DNA of 36,715 nt from JAQVSH01 sp964451605 (GTDB lineage Bacteria > Bacteroidota > Bacteroidia > Bacteroidales > UBA4181). The position numbers and the translations under genes are program-made. Below the pieces are notes generated by a model that was not told the origin of the DNA, did not search any database, and was given only the letters and a program-made list of their open reading frames with translations. Shown here piece by piece: positions 22,762-30,487 of this stretch. The first letter of the stretch is position 1; each line of letters starts with the position of its first letter. Location: contig CAYVJA010000024.1 in NCBI GenBank assembly GCA_964451605.1, positions 1 through 36,715 of the forward strand, given 5' to 3'.

Positions 22762-23808
22762 ACTTTCGCCGAGACGTTCCTGCGCCATTCTTATGAGCCG
22801 ATCCGACGAAGCAACCCGCTCACAGGCGCCCCGCAGTTCATGCAGCCCTTTGGGCCATGGAGCCCTGTCGAGGAGCCAGCGCAGGTGTGCGATGGCCGGA
22901 GGGATACTCTCCAGAAAGAGAGGCTTCTTTTCGAATATTCCCCGATATCCGTAAGCACCCATAGCCTGCATGGTTCGGATCAGGGCGTAGGCGTAGTAGT
23001 ACATTTTAAATCTGTCTCTGTCAACGGAAATAAAGGCCTGTAAACTATCCAGATACCACTCCAGCATCTCTTCCCGAAAGGATTCGGGAAGAGCGGTTTT
23101 GGCTTCGAACAGAAGTGAAGCGATATCGTACTGAAGCGCTCCTTTTCTTCCTCCCTGATAGTCTATAAAATAGGGATTTCCGTTACACAGCATGATATTA
23201 CGCGACTGAAAGTCGCGGTAGAGAAAATAGTGGGTATCGGTTTCGAGTAGATAACGGCCGAAATTTCGAAAATCCTCTTCCAGTAACTGCTCATCGAACA
23301 GCACTCCCGAAAAACGGAGAAAGTAGTATTTAAAATAGTTCATATCCCAGGCCATCGATTGTTCGTCGAAAGCTGCCCTGGGATAACAGACCGAATAATC
23401 GAACTTCTCATTACCGCTCAATTGGAATCGGACCAGCCAGGCAATGGATTCCTGATAGGCCTTTTTGACCGATGGGTTGATCCCTTTGTGATGCTCTTCC
23501 CTCTCCAGAAAACGCAACAGGGTGGTATCGCCCAAATCTTCCATCAGATAGGCACAGGAGTCGGGCGAAACGGAGTAAATTTCGGGTACGGGCAGCCCCT
23601 CACCCCTGAAGTAGGCTGAGAAGGCCAGGAAAGCCCTATTTTCTCTGATCTCTTCGTGAAAGGCTCCTATACAACCTGTTTTATTGCCCTGCATTCGGAA
23701 ATAACTTCTGCTCGACCCGGAGGGCGGCAGGGGAACCACTTCCGAAGGATTCGATCCGAACCGTTCGGAGTAAAGGTTCTGTAGGGTAACAATTCTCTTA
23801 TCCTGCAT
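22756..23808 (-). CDS. Aminoglycoside-phosphotransferase-fold kinase, AmgK-like
   Basis: 350 aa APH/choline-kinase fold. N-lobe SGSSRSYFRM replaces a P-loop; the catalytic loop is FLYRDFQSRNIM (Tyr in place of His in HRD, but with catalytic Asp and Asn), and the metal-binding Asp is in PYFIDYQGGRKGALQYDIAS. This pattern resembles AmgK-type sugar kinases of cell-wall recycling (anomeric phosphorylation of MurNAc/GlcNAc); substrate not proven. Homologues in Bacteroidota may be fused to or adjacent to a nucleotidyltransferase, absent here. Its start overlaps the rsmA 3' end by 11 bp, so it is co-transcribed after rsmA. Its 3' end overlaps the DUF1080 frame by 6 bp. Confidence 0.8.
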   Translation of the reverse strand: MQDKRIVTLQNLYSERFGSNPSEVVPLPPSGSSRSYFRMQGNKTGCIGAFHEEIRENRAFLAFSAYFRGEGLPVPEIYSVSPDSCAYLMEDLGDTTLLRFLEREEHHKGINPSVKKAYQESIAWLVRFQLSGNEKFDYSVCYPRAAFDEQSMAWDMNYFKYYFLRFSGVLFDEQLLEEDFRNFGRYLLETDTHYFLYRDFQSRNIMLCNGNPYFIDYQGGRKGALQYDIASLLFEAKTALPESFREEMLEWYLDSLQAFISVDRDRFKMYYYAYALIRTMQAMGAYGYRGIFEKKPLFLESIPPAIAHLRWLLDRAPWPKGLHELRGACERVASSDRLIRMAQERLGESL

Positions 23809-24592
23809 GATTTTCGAGTGTTTTAAGATCGGAAATCCGTTCTGTCAACTCAATAAACTGTTGAACCGAGAGCTGCTCAGGTCTCAGAAGAAAGATGGGG
23901 TCTGAGGGCCGGGCTCCTCCCAGAAGGGGTTTGAGCGAGTTCAGAAGGGTTTTTCTTCGCTGGTTAAACCCGGTTTTGACCACCTGTTTAAAGAGTGTTT
24001 CGTCACACGGGAGAGGGCTGTTTCGACTTCGGACCAGTCGAATTACCCCCGATTTGACCTTTGGAGGGGGAGTGAAAACATGTTCATGCACAGTAAACAG
24101 GTACTCGATGGTGTAATAGGCTTGCAATAACACACTCAGAATTCCATAGGTTTTGCTCCCCGGAGGAGCTGCAATCCTTTCGGCCACCTCCTTTTGAATC
24201 ATACATACCACCTGAGGAATCTGGTTCCTGTGGTCCAGAACCTGAAAGAAAATTTGCGAGGAGATGTTGTAGGGGAGATTTCCAATCAGAGAGACTTCTC
24301 CCGGGAAATGAGCCGAAAGGTCGAACCGCAAAAAATCCTCCTGGAACAGCTTCTCTCTTATCGAAGGGAACTGTTGGGTAAGGTAGTCGACCGATTCGCG
24401 GTCTATTTCTACAAAGCAGGTGTCGATGTGAGTTTTCTGAAGCAGAATGGCCGAGAGGACTCCTTTCCCGGGGCCAATCTCCAGCACTTTTTCCGAAAGT
24501 CCGGGGATTAACGATTCAACAATCTGGTTTGCAATGTGGGTATCATGCAGGAAGTGTTGACCCAGGTGCTTTTTTGCACGTACTGATATCAT
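23798..24592 (-). CDS. rsmA: 16S rRNA (adenine1518/1519-N6)-dimethyltransferase
   Basis: 264 aa. Dimethylates two adenines in helix 45 of 16S rRNA with S-adenosylmethionine, late in 30S assembly. N-terminus KKHLGQHFLHD, SAM motif I VLEIGPGKGVLSA, motif IV NLPYNISSQIFF and the C-terminal VKSGVIRLVRS plus FNQRRKTLLNSL are all standard. Full length. First gene of a two-gene unit with the APH-fold kinase. Confidence 0.97.
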   Translation of the reverse strand: MISVRAKKHLGQHFLHDTHIANQIVESLIPGLSEKVLEIGPGKGVLSAILLQKTHIDTCFVEIDRESVDYLTQQFPSIREKLFQEDFLRFDLSAHFPGEVSLIGNLPYNISSQIFFQVLDHRNQIPQVVCMIQKEVAERIAAPPGSKTYGILSVLLQAYYTIEYLFTVHEHVFTPPPKVKSGVIRLVRSRNSPLPCDETLFKQVVKTGFNQRRKTLLNSLKPLLGGARPSDPIFLLRPEQLSVQQFIELTERISDLKTLENHAG

Positions 24593-24671
24593 GGATGATA
24601 GAGATAATTGGCAAAGGAATAAGAAATCGCCGATTATTCATGGGTAAAGTCCATAAAAAGTGATTGTTTCG

Positions 24672-24679
24672 TATCTTTA
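24672..24679 (+). promoter_or_regulatory. Possible elbB promoter -10 (-7) element
   Basis: TATCTTTA, one mismatch from TAnnTTTG, 26 nt before the chosen ATG at 24705. Confidence 0.35.
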
Positions 24680-24704
24680 CCCGGAAACCTTTCTCCGATT
24701 ACCT

Positions 24705-25352
24705 ATGAAAAAGTTTGCTGTTATATTATCAGGCTGTGGCGTTTACGACGGTTCCGAAATTCATGAGGCCACCCTCACTCTGTTGGCCATCAGTAAGGCC
24801 GGGGCATCGTATGCCATTTTTGCCCCCGACAAACCCATGGCTCATGTCGTGAATCACCTCACGGGAGAGGTTATGCCTGAGAGCCGGAATGTATTGGTGG
24901 AATCGGCACGTATTGCCAGGGGAGCCATTTCTGCAATCGAATTGTACAATCCCAAAATGTTCGACGGACTTATCCTGCCCGGTGGTTTTGGCGCCGCGAA
25001 GAATCTGAGTAATTTTGCCTTTACTGAATCGCATTTCGAGGTCGACCACCAGGTTGCAGCAGCTATTACAGCAACCCGCAAGGCGTCAAAACCCATTGCT
25101 GCACTTTGTATTGCCCCCGTGCTGCTGGCTTCCGTTCTGCGTGATATTGAGTGTACCATTGGAAATGACCCGGGAACCATTTCCAGAATCGAGGGGATTG
25201 GCGCCAGACATACAGAAACGGGTCCGGACGAAATCTGTATCGATAGAGAGAACAAGATTGTTACCTCTCCCTGCTACATGGTTAACACAGATATTTTGAA
25301 GGTGTCGAAAGGAATCGAGAATGTGATTAAAGCTATGCTGATGCTTCAATAA
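24705..25352 (+). CDS. elbB: ElbB-type glyoxalase of the DJ-1/PfpI superfamily
   Basis: 215 aa from the ATG at 24705 (MKKFAVILSGCGVYDGSEIH); a longer frame adds 15 non-conserved residues that would cover the promoter. The N-terminal GCGVYDGSEIHEATLTLLAI and the block DGLILPGGFGAAKNLSNFA are diagnostic of ElbB (formerly isoprenoid biosynthesis protein with amidotransferase-like domain). The nucleophile Cys lies in AALCIAPVLLA. Family members show glyoxalase activity in vitro; the physiological role is unclear. Single gene. Confidence 0.93.
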   Translation: MKKFAVILSGCGVYDGSEIHEATLTLLAISKAGASYAIFAPDKPMAHVVNHLTGEVMPESRNVLVESARIARGAISAIELYNPKMFDGLILPGGFGAAKNLSNFAFTESHFEVDHQVAAAITATRKASKPIAALCIAPVLLASVLRDIECTIGNDPGTISRIEGIGARHTETGPDEICIDRENKIVTSPCYMVNTDILKVSKGIENVIKAMLMLQ

Positions 25353-25382
25353 AGGATTGAAGCCTGCAGTATCTGCAGATGT

Positions 25383-27560
25383 CTAATTTCCCAGTTCCGA
25401 CAAGAATTTGATGCGAACCAGGCGGATCTCCTCTTCGGAATAATCACTACCCAGCTCCTTTGCTGCATCTTCGAGCGAGTCGGTTTCGGCATCCTCCTTA
25501 AAGTAGGCGTAGATATCCTCCACGTGTTCCTCGTCCATTTCGTTCTCTATGTGGTAGTTGATATTCAGTTTGGTGCCGGAATTCACAATGGCCTCAATCT
25601 CGGACAGCAGCTGGTCGTACTCCAGGTTTTTTGCGTCGGCAATATCGTGAAGGTCCATTTTTCGATCGATCGATTGGATGATATAGACTTTTATACCCGA
25701 CTTATTTACCACCGATTTTACTACCATATCCTGGGGCCTGATGATTTCCTTTTCAGCCACGTATTGTCGGATAACCTCTACAAACTCTTTCCCGAATCGT
25801 TGTGCCTTTCCGGCTCCAACCCCCGTGATATTCTGCAATTCGGCAAGGCTAACGGGGTACTGAATACACATATCCTCGAGAGAGGGGTCCTGAAAGATGA
25901 CAAAAGGAGGAAGATTGCGCTGTTTGGCCATCTTCTTCCGGACATCCTTTAAAATGTTGAAGAGCTCCTGATCGAGCGCACTCTGTTTTTGGCCGGGAGC
26001 ACCCTCATCTTCCTCCTCTTCTTCGGCGTAGTCGCGATCCTGAATCAGTGTGAAGGGGGTGGGATTTTTCAGATATTCGTTTCCTTTGGGAGAGAGATAG
26101 AGCAGACCGTAGTTTTCGATATCTTTCTGGATTAATTCTGCCACAAGTGCCTGACGGATTACAGCACCCCAAAATTTTGCATTCTTCTCACTTCCGGCAC
26201 CAAACGATTCCAGTTCGTCATGCTTGTAAGTTTTAATGGCGCTATCGGCTATACCCGAAAGAACCAAGGCCACGTGTTCGGCCTTGAACTTCTCTTTTAC
26301 CTCCAAAATGGCTTTGAGCAGCAATGCCAGATAGTTCATACCCTCGAACTTAACCTTGGGATGCGCACAGTTGTCGCAGTTCCCACAGGTATCGGCCTGA
26401 TAGGTTTCGCCAAAATAGTGCAGCAGCAGTTTTCGCCGACAGACTGCCGATTCGGCATAGGCTACCGTCTCGAGCAGCAGGTGACGTCCAATCTCCTGTT
26501 CGGCAACCGGTTTGCCCTGCATAAACTTTTCCAGTTTCTGAATATCCTTATAGCTGTAAAAGGAGATACAAACGCCTTCTCCTCCATCGCGACCGGCACG
26601 CCCTGTCTCCTGGTAGTACCCTTCCAGACTCTTGGGAATATCATAGTGAATTACATATCTGACATCCGGCTTGTCGATCCCCATGCCAAAGGCGATGGTG
26701 GCCACGATCACCTGAATATCCTCCATTAAAAAGCGATCCTGGTTGGAGGCACGGGTGGCGGCATCCATACCTGCATGATAGGCAAGCGCGTTGATTCCGT
26801 TCACCTGAAGCTGTTCGGCAAGCTCCTCCACCTTTTTCCGGCTGAGACAGTAGATAATGCCCGATTTTCCGGGGTTGTTTTTGATATAGCGGATAATCTC
26901 TTTTTCAGCATTCACTTTTGGCCGGATCTCGTAATAGAGGTTAGGCCTGTTGAACGACGACTTGAAGATGGTTGCATCGAGCATGCCCAGAGTTTTCTGG
27001 ATATCGTGTTGCACCTTAGGGGTTGCAGTTGCCGTAAGTGCAATCATAGGTGCTTCGCTGATCTTGGTGATAATGGGCCGGATACGTCGGTATTCCGGGC
27101 GGAAGTCATGGCCCCATTCCGAGATACAGTGCGCCTCGTCGATGGCGTAGAAGGATATCTTTGTCTGCTGCAGAAAAAGAACATTCTCTTCTTTGGTAAG
27201 CGATTCGGGGGCCACATAGAGCATCTTGGTTTTTCCCGAAAGAACATCCTCTTTTACCTGCTGAATTTGTGCTTTATTGAGTGAAGAGTTAAGAAAGTGT
27301 GCGACCCCCTCATCCATGCTGAAGTTTCTGATGGAATCGACCTGATTTTTCATGAGGGCAATCAGCGGGGATATAATAATGGCCGTACCCTCCATTAAGA
27401 GGGCCGGCAGTTGGTAACAAAGTGACTTTCCTCCACCGGTAGGCATAAGGACAAAAGAGTCCTTCCCCTCCAGCAGATTATTGATAATAGCCTCTTGGTT
27501 TCCCTTAAAAGAGGTGAATCCAAAATACTTTTTCAGGGACGTTGACAACAACTCTTTCAT
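25383..27560 (-). CDS. recQ: ATP-dependent DNA helicase RecQ
   Basis: 725 aa from the ATG at 27560 (MKELLSTSLKKYFGF); the frame upstream has no family match. 3'-5' helicase in recombination repair. Motif I MPTGGGKSLCYQLPALL (Lys45), DEAH box IDEAHCISEWGHDFRPEY, motif III ALTATATPKV, motif VI YYQETGRAGRDG, then the zinc-binding segment with CRRKLLLHYFGE and CGNCDNC, an RQC winged helix, an acidic linker (YAEEEEEDEGAPG), an HRDC domain (FVIFQDPSLEDMC) and a C-terminal extension of about 120 residues. Divergent from tatC. Confidence 0.96.
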   Translation of the reverse strand: MKELLSTSLKKYFGFTSFKGNQEAIINNLLEGKDSFVLMPTGGGKSLCYQLPALLMEGTAIIISPLIALMKNQVDSIRNFSMDEGVAHFLNSSLNKAQIQQVKEDVLSGKTKMLYVAPESLTKEENVLFLQQTKISFYAIDEAHCISEWGHDFRPEYRRIRPIITKISEAPMIALTATATPKVQHDIQKTLGMLDATIFKSSFNRPNLYYEIRPKVNAEKEIIRYIKNNPGKSGIIYCLSRKKVEELAEQLQVNGINALAYHAGMDAATRASNQDRFLMEDIQVIVATIAFGMGIDKPDVRYVIHYDIPKSLEGYYQETGRAGRDGGEGVCISFYSYKDIQKLEKFMQGKPVAEQEIGRHLLLETVAYAESAVCRRKLLLHYFGETYQADTCGNCDNCAHPKVKFEGMNYLALLLKAILEVKEKFKAEHVALVLSGIADSAIKTYKHDELESFGAGSEKNAKFWGAVIRQALVAELIQKDIENYGLLYLSPKGNEYLKNPTPFTLIQDRDYAEEEEEDEGAPGQKQSALDQELFNILKDVRKKMAKQRNLPPFVIFQDPSLEDMCIQYPVSLAELQNITGVGAGKAQRFGKEFVEVIRQYVAEKEIIRPQDMVVKSVVNKSGIKVYIIQSIDRKMDLHDIADAKNLEYDQLLSEIEAIVNSGTKLNINYHIENEMDEEHVEDIYAYFKEDAETDSLEDAAKELGSDYSEEEIRLVRIKFLSELGN

Positions 27561-27661
27561 GAATCTACTGCAAAAAATAATCGGTGAACCGCTTGACAAA
27601 AAACATACCAAAAAGGGGCAATGCTAATATACATCAAAAGAGATCAGATTCCAGCCCCTCT

Positions 27662-27692
27662 TTTGAGAAGTCTCAAAAATCCGTTAGCTTTG
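27662..27692 (+). promoter_or_regulatory. tatC promoter
   Basis: TTTG (27662-27665), exactly 19 nt, then TAGCTTTG (27685-27692): a full match to the Bacteroidota housekeeping consensus. The -33 box lies within the small inverted repeat TTTTGAGA-AG-TCTCAAAA (27661-27678). Confidence 0.7.
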
Positions 27693-27775
27693 TAGCTTAA
27701 AAGTAACCTAATTTTTGAATTTTCCACCTCCTCTTTTTTATCTTTTTTCTTTTTAGGATTCATACTGTTTAAGGC

Positions 27776-28585
27776 ATGAGCAAAGAACCTACCCGGGAGA
27801 TGTCATTCCTGGAGCATCTCGAAGAGTTACGCTGGCATATCATTCGTTCGTGCATCGCCTTGGTTGTCTTTGGGATAACTGCCTTCCTTGCCAAAGGTTT
27901 CATTTTCGATACGATTCTGATGGCGCCTAAAAATCCTGAGTTTTTTACTAATCGCGTATTGGCCAGTATTGGCATTTATATTAATCAGGCCAACTCTTTT
28001 AGTCTGATCAGTACCCAAATGGCAGGGCAGTTTTCGGCGCATGTCATGATCTCGATGGTGGCAGCCCTTGTTTTGGCCTTTCCCTACCTGATCTGGGAGT
28101 TGTCGCGTTTTATTATGCCGGCCCTCTACCCTCAGGAACAGAAGTATGCCAAGGGTGGCGTCTTTGTGGTCTCCGGCCTTTTTATACTGGGCGTCCTGTT
28201 TGGATACTACCTTATTGTGCCCCTCTCTATCGAGTTTCTGGGGTCCTATCAGGTGAGTGAGCAGGTGCTTAATACCATCAATCTGAACTCCTATTTTCAG
28301 ATTGTGGCCTCTGTGACACTTGCCACGGGTGTTCTCTTTGAGCTGCCGGTTTTTATTCTTTTTCTGACGAAAATAGGTCTGGTTACTCCCGATTTTCTGG
28401 CAAAATACCGTAAAGTGGCTTTTATTATTGCTCTTACGGTTGCCGCTGTTATCACACCTCCCGATGTATTCAGTCAGATATTGGTTACTATCCCGATTAT
28501 GATTCTTTACGAAGTGAGTATCTGGTTTTCGCGCAAGAGCCTAAAAAAGGAGGCTGACTCTTCGCTGCCTGCCCGAAACGCGTAG
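27776..28585 (+). CDS. tatC: Sec-independent protein translocase subunit TatC
   Basis: 269 aa, six predicted membrane helices. Receptor for twin-arginine signal peptides of folded proteins. The N-terminus EMSFLEHLEELRWHIIRS is the conserved TatC cytoplasmic motif, and FPYLIWELSRFIMPALYPQEQKYA the conserved first cytoplasmic loop. No tatA is adjacent in the window. lptB follows after 23 bp. Two proteins with Tat signals are encoded 1-3 kb downstream. Confidence 0.95.
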   Translation: MSKEPTREMSFLEHLEELRWHIIRSCIALVVFGITAFLAKGFIFDTILMAPKNPEFFTNRVLASIGIYINQANSFSLISTQMAGQFSAHVMISMVAALVLAFPYLIWELSRFIMPALYPQEQKYAKGGVFVVSGLFILGVLFGYYLIVPLSIEFLGSYQVSEQVLNTINLNSYFQIVASVTLATGVLFELPVFILFLTKIGLVTPDFLAKYRKVAFIIALTVAAVITPPDVFSQILVTIPIMILYEVSIWFSRKSLKKEADSSLPARNA

Positions 28586-28608
28586 TTCATCTTTTATTCT
28601 ATTCCGTT

Positions 28609-29331
28609 GTGAAGCTGAGAGGAGAAGGTTTGGTCAAAAGGTATCGTTCCAGGACGGTTGTCAAGGGCGTTTCTGTAGAGGTGAGTCAGGGCGAGATTGT
28701 GGGTCTGCTGGGCCCCAACGGTGCCGGGAAAACCACCACTTTCTACATGATAGTGGGTCTTATCAGCCCCAACGAAGGGCGGATTTATCTCGATGATACC
28801 GATATTACTTCGCTTCCCGTATACCAAAGAGCTCAACAAGGGGTCGGTTATCTGGCTCAGGAAGCATCGGTATTTCGGAAAATGAGTGTAGAGGATAATA
28901 TTTTGTCGGTTCTGGAGATGACCCGTATGCCCAAAGAAGAACAACACGAGCGGGTTGAGACGCTGTTAAAGGAGTTTGGGCTCGTAAAAATCAGAAAAAG
29001 CCTTGGAATTCAGTTGTCGGGCGGAGAACGGAGGCGTACCGAAATTGCCCGTGCGCTTGCCATTAACCCCAAGTTCATTCTGCTCGACGAACCTTTTGCC
29101 GGGGTCGACCCGATTGCCGTAGAAGATATTCAGTCGATTGTTGCCACTCTGAAAGACAAAAATATCGGGATTCTGATTACCGACCACAACGTACACGAAA
29201 CCTTGTCGATTACCGACAGAGCATATCTCCTCTTCGAGGGTTCTATTCTTAAGGCGGGTACAGCCGAGGAGCTTGCCGCCGACGAACAGGTCAGAAAAGT
29301 CTATTTGGGCAAGAATTTCGAACTTCGGTAA
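28609..29331 (+). CDS. lptB: LPS export ABC transporter ATP-binding protein
   Basis: 240 aa from GTG at 28609 (MKLRGEGLVKRYRSR). Powers LptFG to extract LPS from the inner membrane. Walker A GPNGAGKTT, the LptB-type GVGYLAQEASVFRKMSVEDN, signature LSGGERRR, Walker B FILLDEPFAGVDP and the H-loop ITDHNVHET. Full length. Follows tatC closely, likely in one transcript. The lptFG and lptC genes are elsewhere. Confidence 0.95.
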   Translation: MKLRGEGLVKRYRSRTVVKGVSVEVSQGEIVGLLGPNGAGKTTTFYMIVGLISPNEGRIYLDDTDITSLPVYQRAQQGVGYLAQEASVFRKMSVEDNILSVLEMTRMPKEEQHERVETLLKEFGLVKIRKSLGIQLSGGERRRTEIARALAINPKFILLDEPFAGVDPIAVEDIQSIVATLKDKNIGILITDHNVHETLSITDRAYLLFEGSILKAGTAEELAADEQVRKVYLGKNFELR

Positions 29332-29336
29332 TCCTG

Positions 29337-29367
29337 TTTCTGAATCGTATCCATTTTATTATCTTTG
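29337..29367 (+). promoter_or_regulatory. tRNA-Leu promoter
   Basis: TTTC (29337-29340; one mismatch to TTTG), 19 nt, then TATCTTTG (29360-29367), ending 8 nt before the tRNA. Confidence 0.6.
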
Positions 29368-29375
29368 CGCGCCCT

Positions 29376-29457
29376 GCGGACGTGGCGTAATTGGCAGCCG
29401 CGCCAGACTTAGGATCTGGTGCCGTAAGGCATGAGGGTTCGAGTCCCTCCGTCCGCA
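29376..29457 (+). tRNA. tRNA-Leu (anticodon UAG)
   Basis: Acceptor GCGGACG pairs with CGTCCGC; anticodon stem-loop CCAGA-CTTAGGA-TCTGG gives UAG (reads CUA and relatives). A long variable arm (TGCCGTAAGGCA) marks it as a class II tRNA, and the T-arm is GAGGG-TTCGAGT-CCCTC. 82 nt with discriminator A; CCA is not encoded. Confidence 0.96.
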
Positions 29458-29463
29458 CACCAC

Positions 29464-29495
29464 AAAAAAACCTCCCGAAGCAGGGAGGTTTTTTT
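29464..29495 (+). terminator. Terminator after tRNA-Leu
   Basis: CCTCCC (29471-29476) pairs with GGGAGG (29483-29488) and continues into A7/T7 flanks. Strong, potentially bidirectional. Confidence 0.85.
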
Positions 29496-29498
29496 GTT

Positions 29499-29548
29499 AA
29501 TGCTCTAATGCTTCAAAGTGCATATGCACTTTGAAGCATTAGAGCATT
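29499..29548. repeat. Perfect 50-bp palindrome
   Basis: 25 bp (29499-29523) followed with no spacer by its exact reverse complement (29524-29548), centred on CATATG. Both outer ends carry AATGCTCTAATGCT, the unit also seen tandemly at 10331. A GCGC-rich tail (TGCGCGCAGCGCAGCGCA) follows immediately, as at the 10.3-kb cluster. It lies between the tRNA-Leu terminator and the convergent sugar-isomerase gene. Confidence 0.9.
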
Positions 29549-29566
29549 TGCGCGCAGCGCAGCGCA

Positions 29567-30463
29567 CTAGATGTTGATGATGTTTGTGAGCCTTCGGTTG
29601 AGGTCGACGAGTCCTTCCAGTGAGTCGCCACCCGATTGTTCGGTGGTGAGCCAGGGGCCGTAGCCCGCTTCGCGGACAGCTGCCATGATGGCTTTCCAGT
29701 CGTTGTCGCCTTCGGTCAGTTTAACGCCGAAACCGGCTCCCTTTCCATTGGAATCTGCAATTTTTTTGCTGAACTCTTTGATGTGGAGTCGGAACATTCG
29801 TTTGCCTAAAATTTTGATCCATTGTTCAGGCCAACCGTATGCCAGGATGTTTCCGGCATCGAAATAGAAGCCCACCTGATCGCTCTTGAACTGATCTACA
29901 TAGTTGGCAGCCTCGAGCGGGCTCAGGAGGAAGTTATTCCACACATTTTCTATACAGATCTTCACCTTGAGCTTTTCGGCCACAGGCACCAGCTCTTTGA
30001 TCTGTTCGGTCGACCGATCCCAGCACTCTTTGTAGCTGATGGTGTTATTGACCACACCCGGCACCAGAAGAACCGCATCGGTTCCGTAGGCTTTGGCATC
30101 TTCAATAGCTACTATCATAGCCTCAACGCCTTGCTTACGTATTGCGGCATCGGCATGCGAAAGGGGCAGAGCCCAGTGCTTTGCATTGCATACCGAAGAA
30201 ACCTCCAGACCGGCCTCTTTTACGGCTTTCAGGGCCTCTTCACGGTCCATATGGCTGTTGAATTCTACTCCCTGGAAACCGGCTGCCTTGATGGCCAGAC
30301 ATTTTTCCCTTACGGTTCCCGGCATGTTCACCGTACCCCACATGATAGATTTCTTGTACTGACCACTCTCTTGTGGAGCAGCAGCACCACTTACCAGAGA
30401 GCCTCCCAGCGATAGCGCTCCTGCGGTGAACAGGCTATTTTTGATAAAACTACGTCTTTCCAT
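29567..30463 (-). CDS. Tat-exported sugar phosphate isomerase/epimerase-like TIM-barrel protein
   Basis: 298 aa. The N-terminus MERRSFIKNSLFTAGALSLGG is a twin-arginine signal (RRSFIK). The mature part is an AP-endonuclease-2/xylose-isomerase-like TIM barrel: VNMPGTVREKCLAIKAAGFQ, GVEFNSHMDREEALKAVKEA, CIENVWNNFLLSP, GFYFDAGNILAYG, MFRLHIKEFSKK, with the acidic and His metal ligands at the barrel ends (ENVW, DAGN, HIKE). Likely a periplasmic sugar isomerase, epimerase or 3-keto-glycoside lyase; substrate unknown. 24 bp downstream of the Gfo/Idh/MocA gene, same transcript. Confidence 0.85.
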   Translation of the reverse strand: MERRSFIKNSLFTAGALSLGGSLVSGAAAPQESGQYKKSIMWGTVNMPGTVREKCLAIKAAGFQGVEFNSHMDREEALKAVKEAGLEVSSVCNAKHWALPLSHADAAIRKQGVEAMIVAIEDAKAYGTDAVLLVPGVVNNTISYKECWDRSTEQIKELVPVAEKLKVKICIENVWNNFLLSPLEAANYVDQFKSDQVGFYFDAGNILAYGWPEQWIKILGKRMFRLHIKEFSKKIADSNGKGAGFGVKLTEGDNDWKAIMAAVREAGYGPWLTTEQSGGDSLEGLVDLNRRLTNIINI

Positions 30464-30487
30464 AGTTGGACGGTATATGATTTAGGG

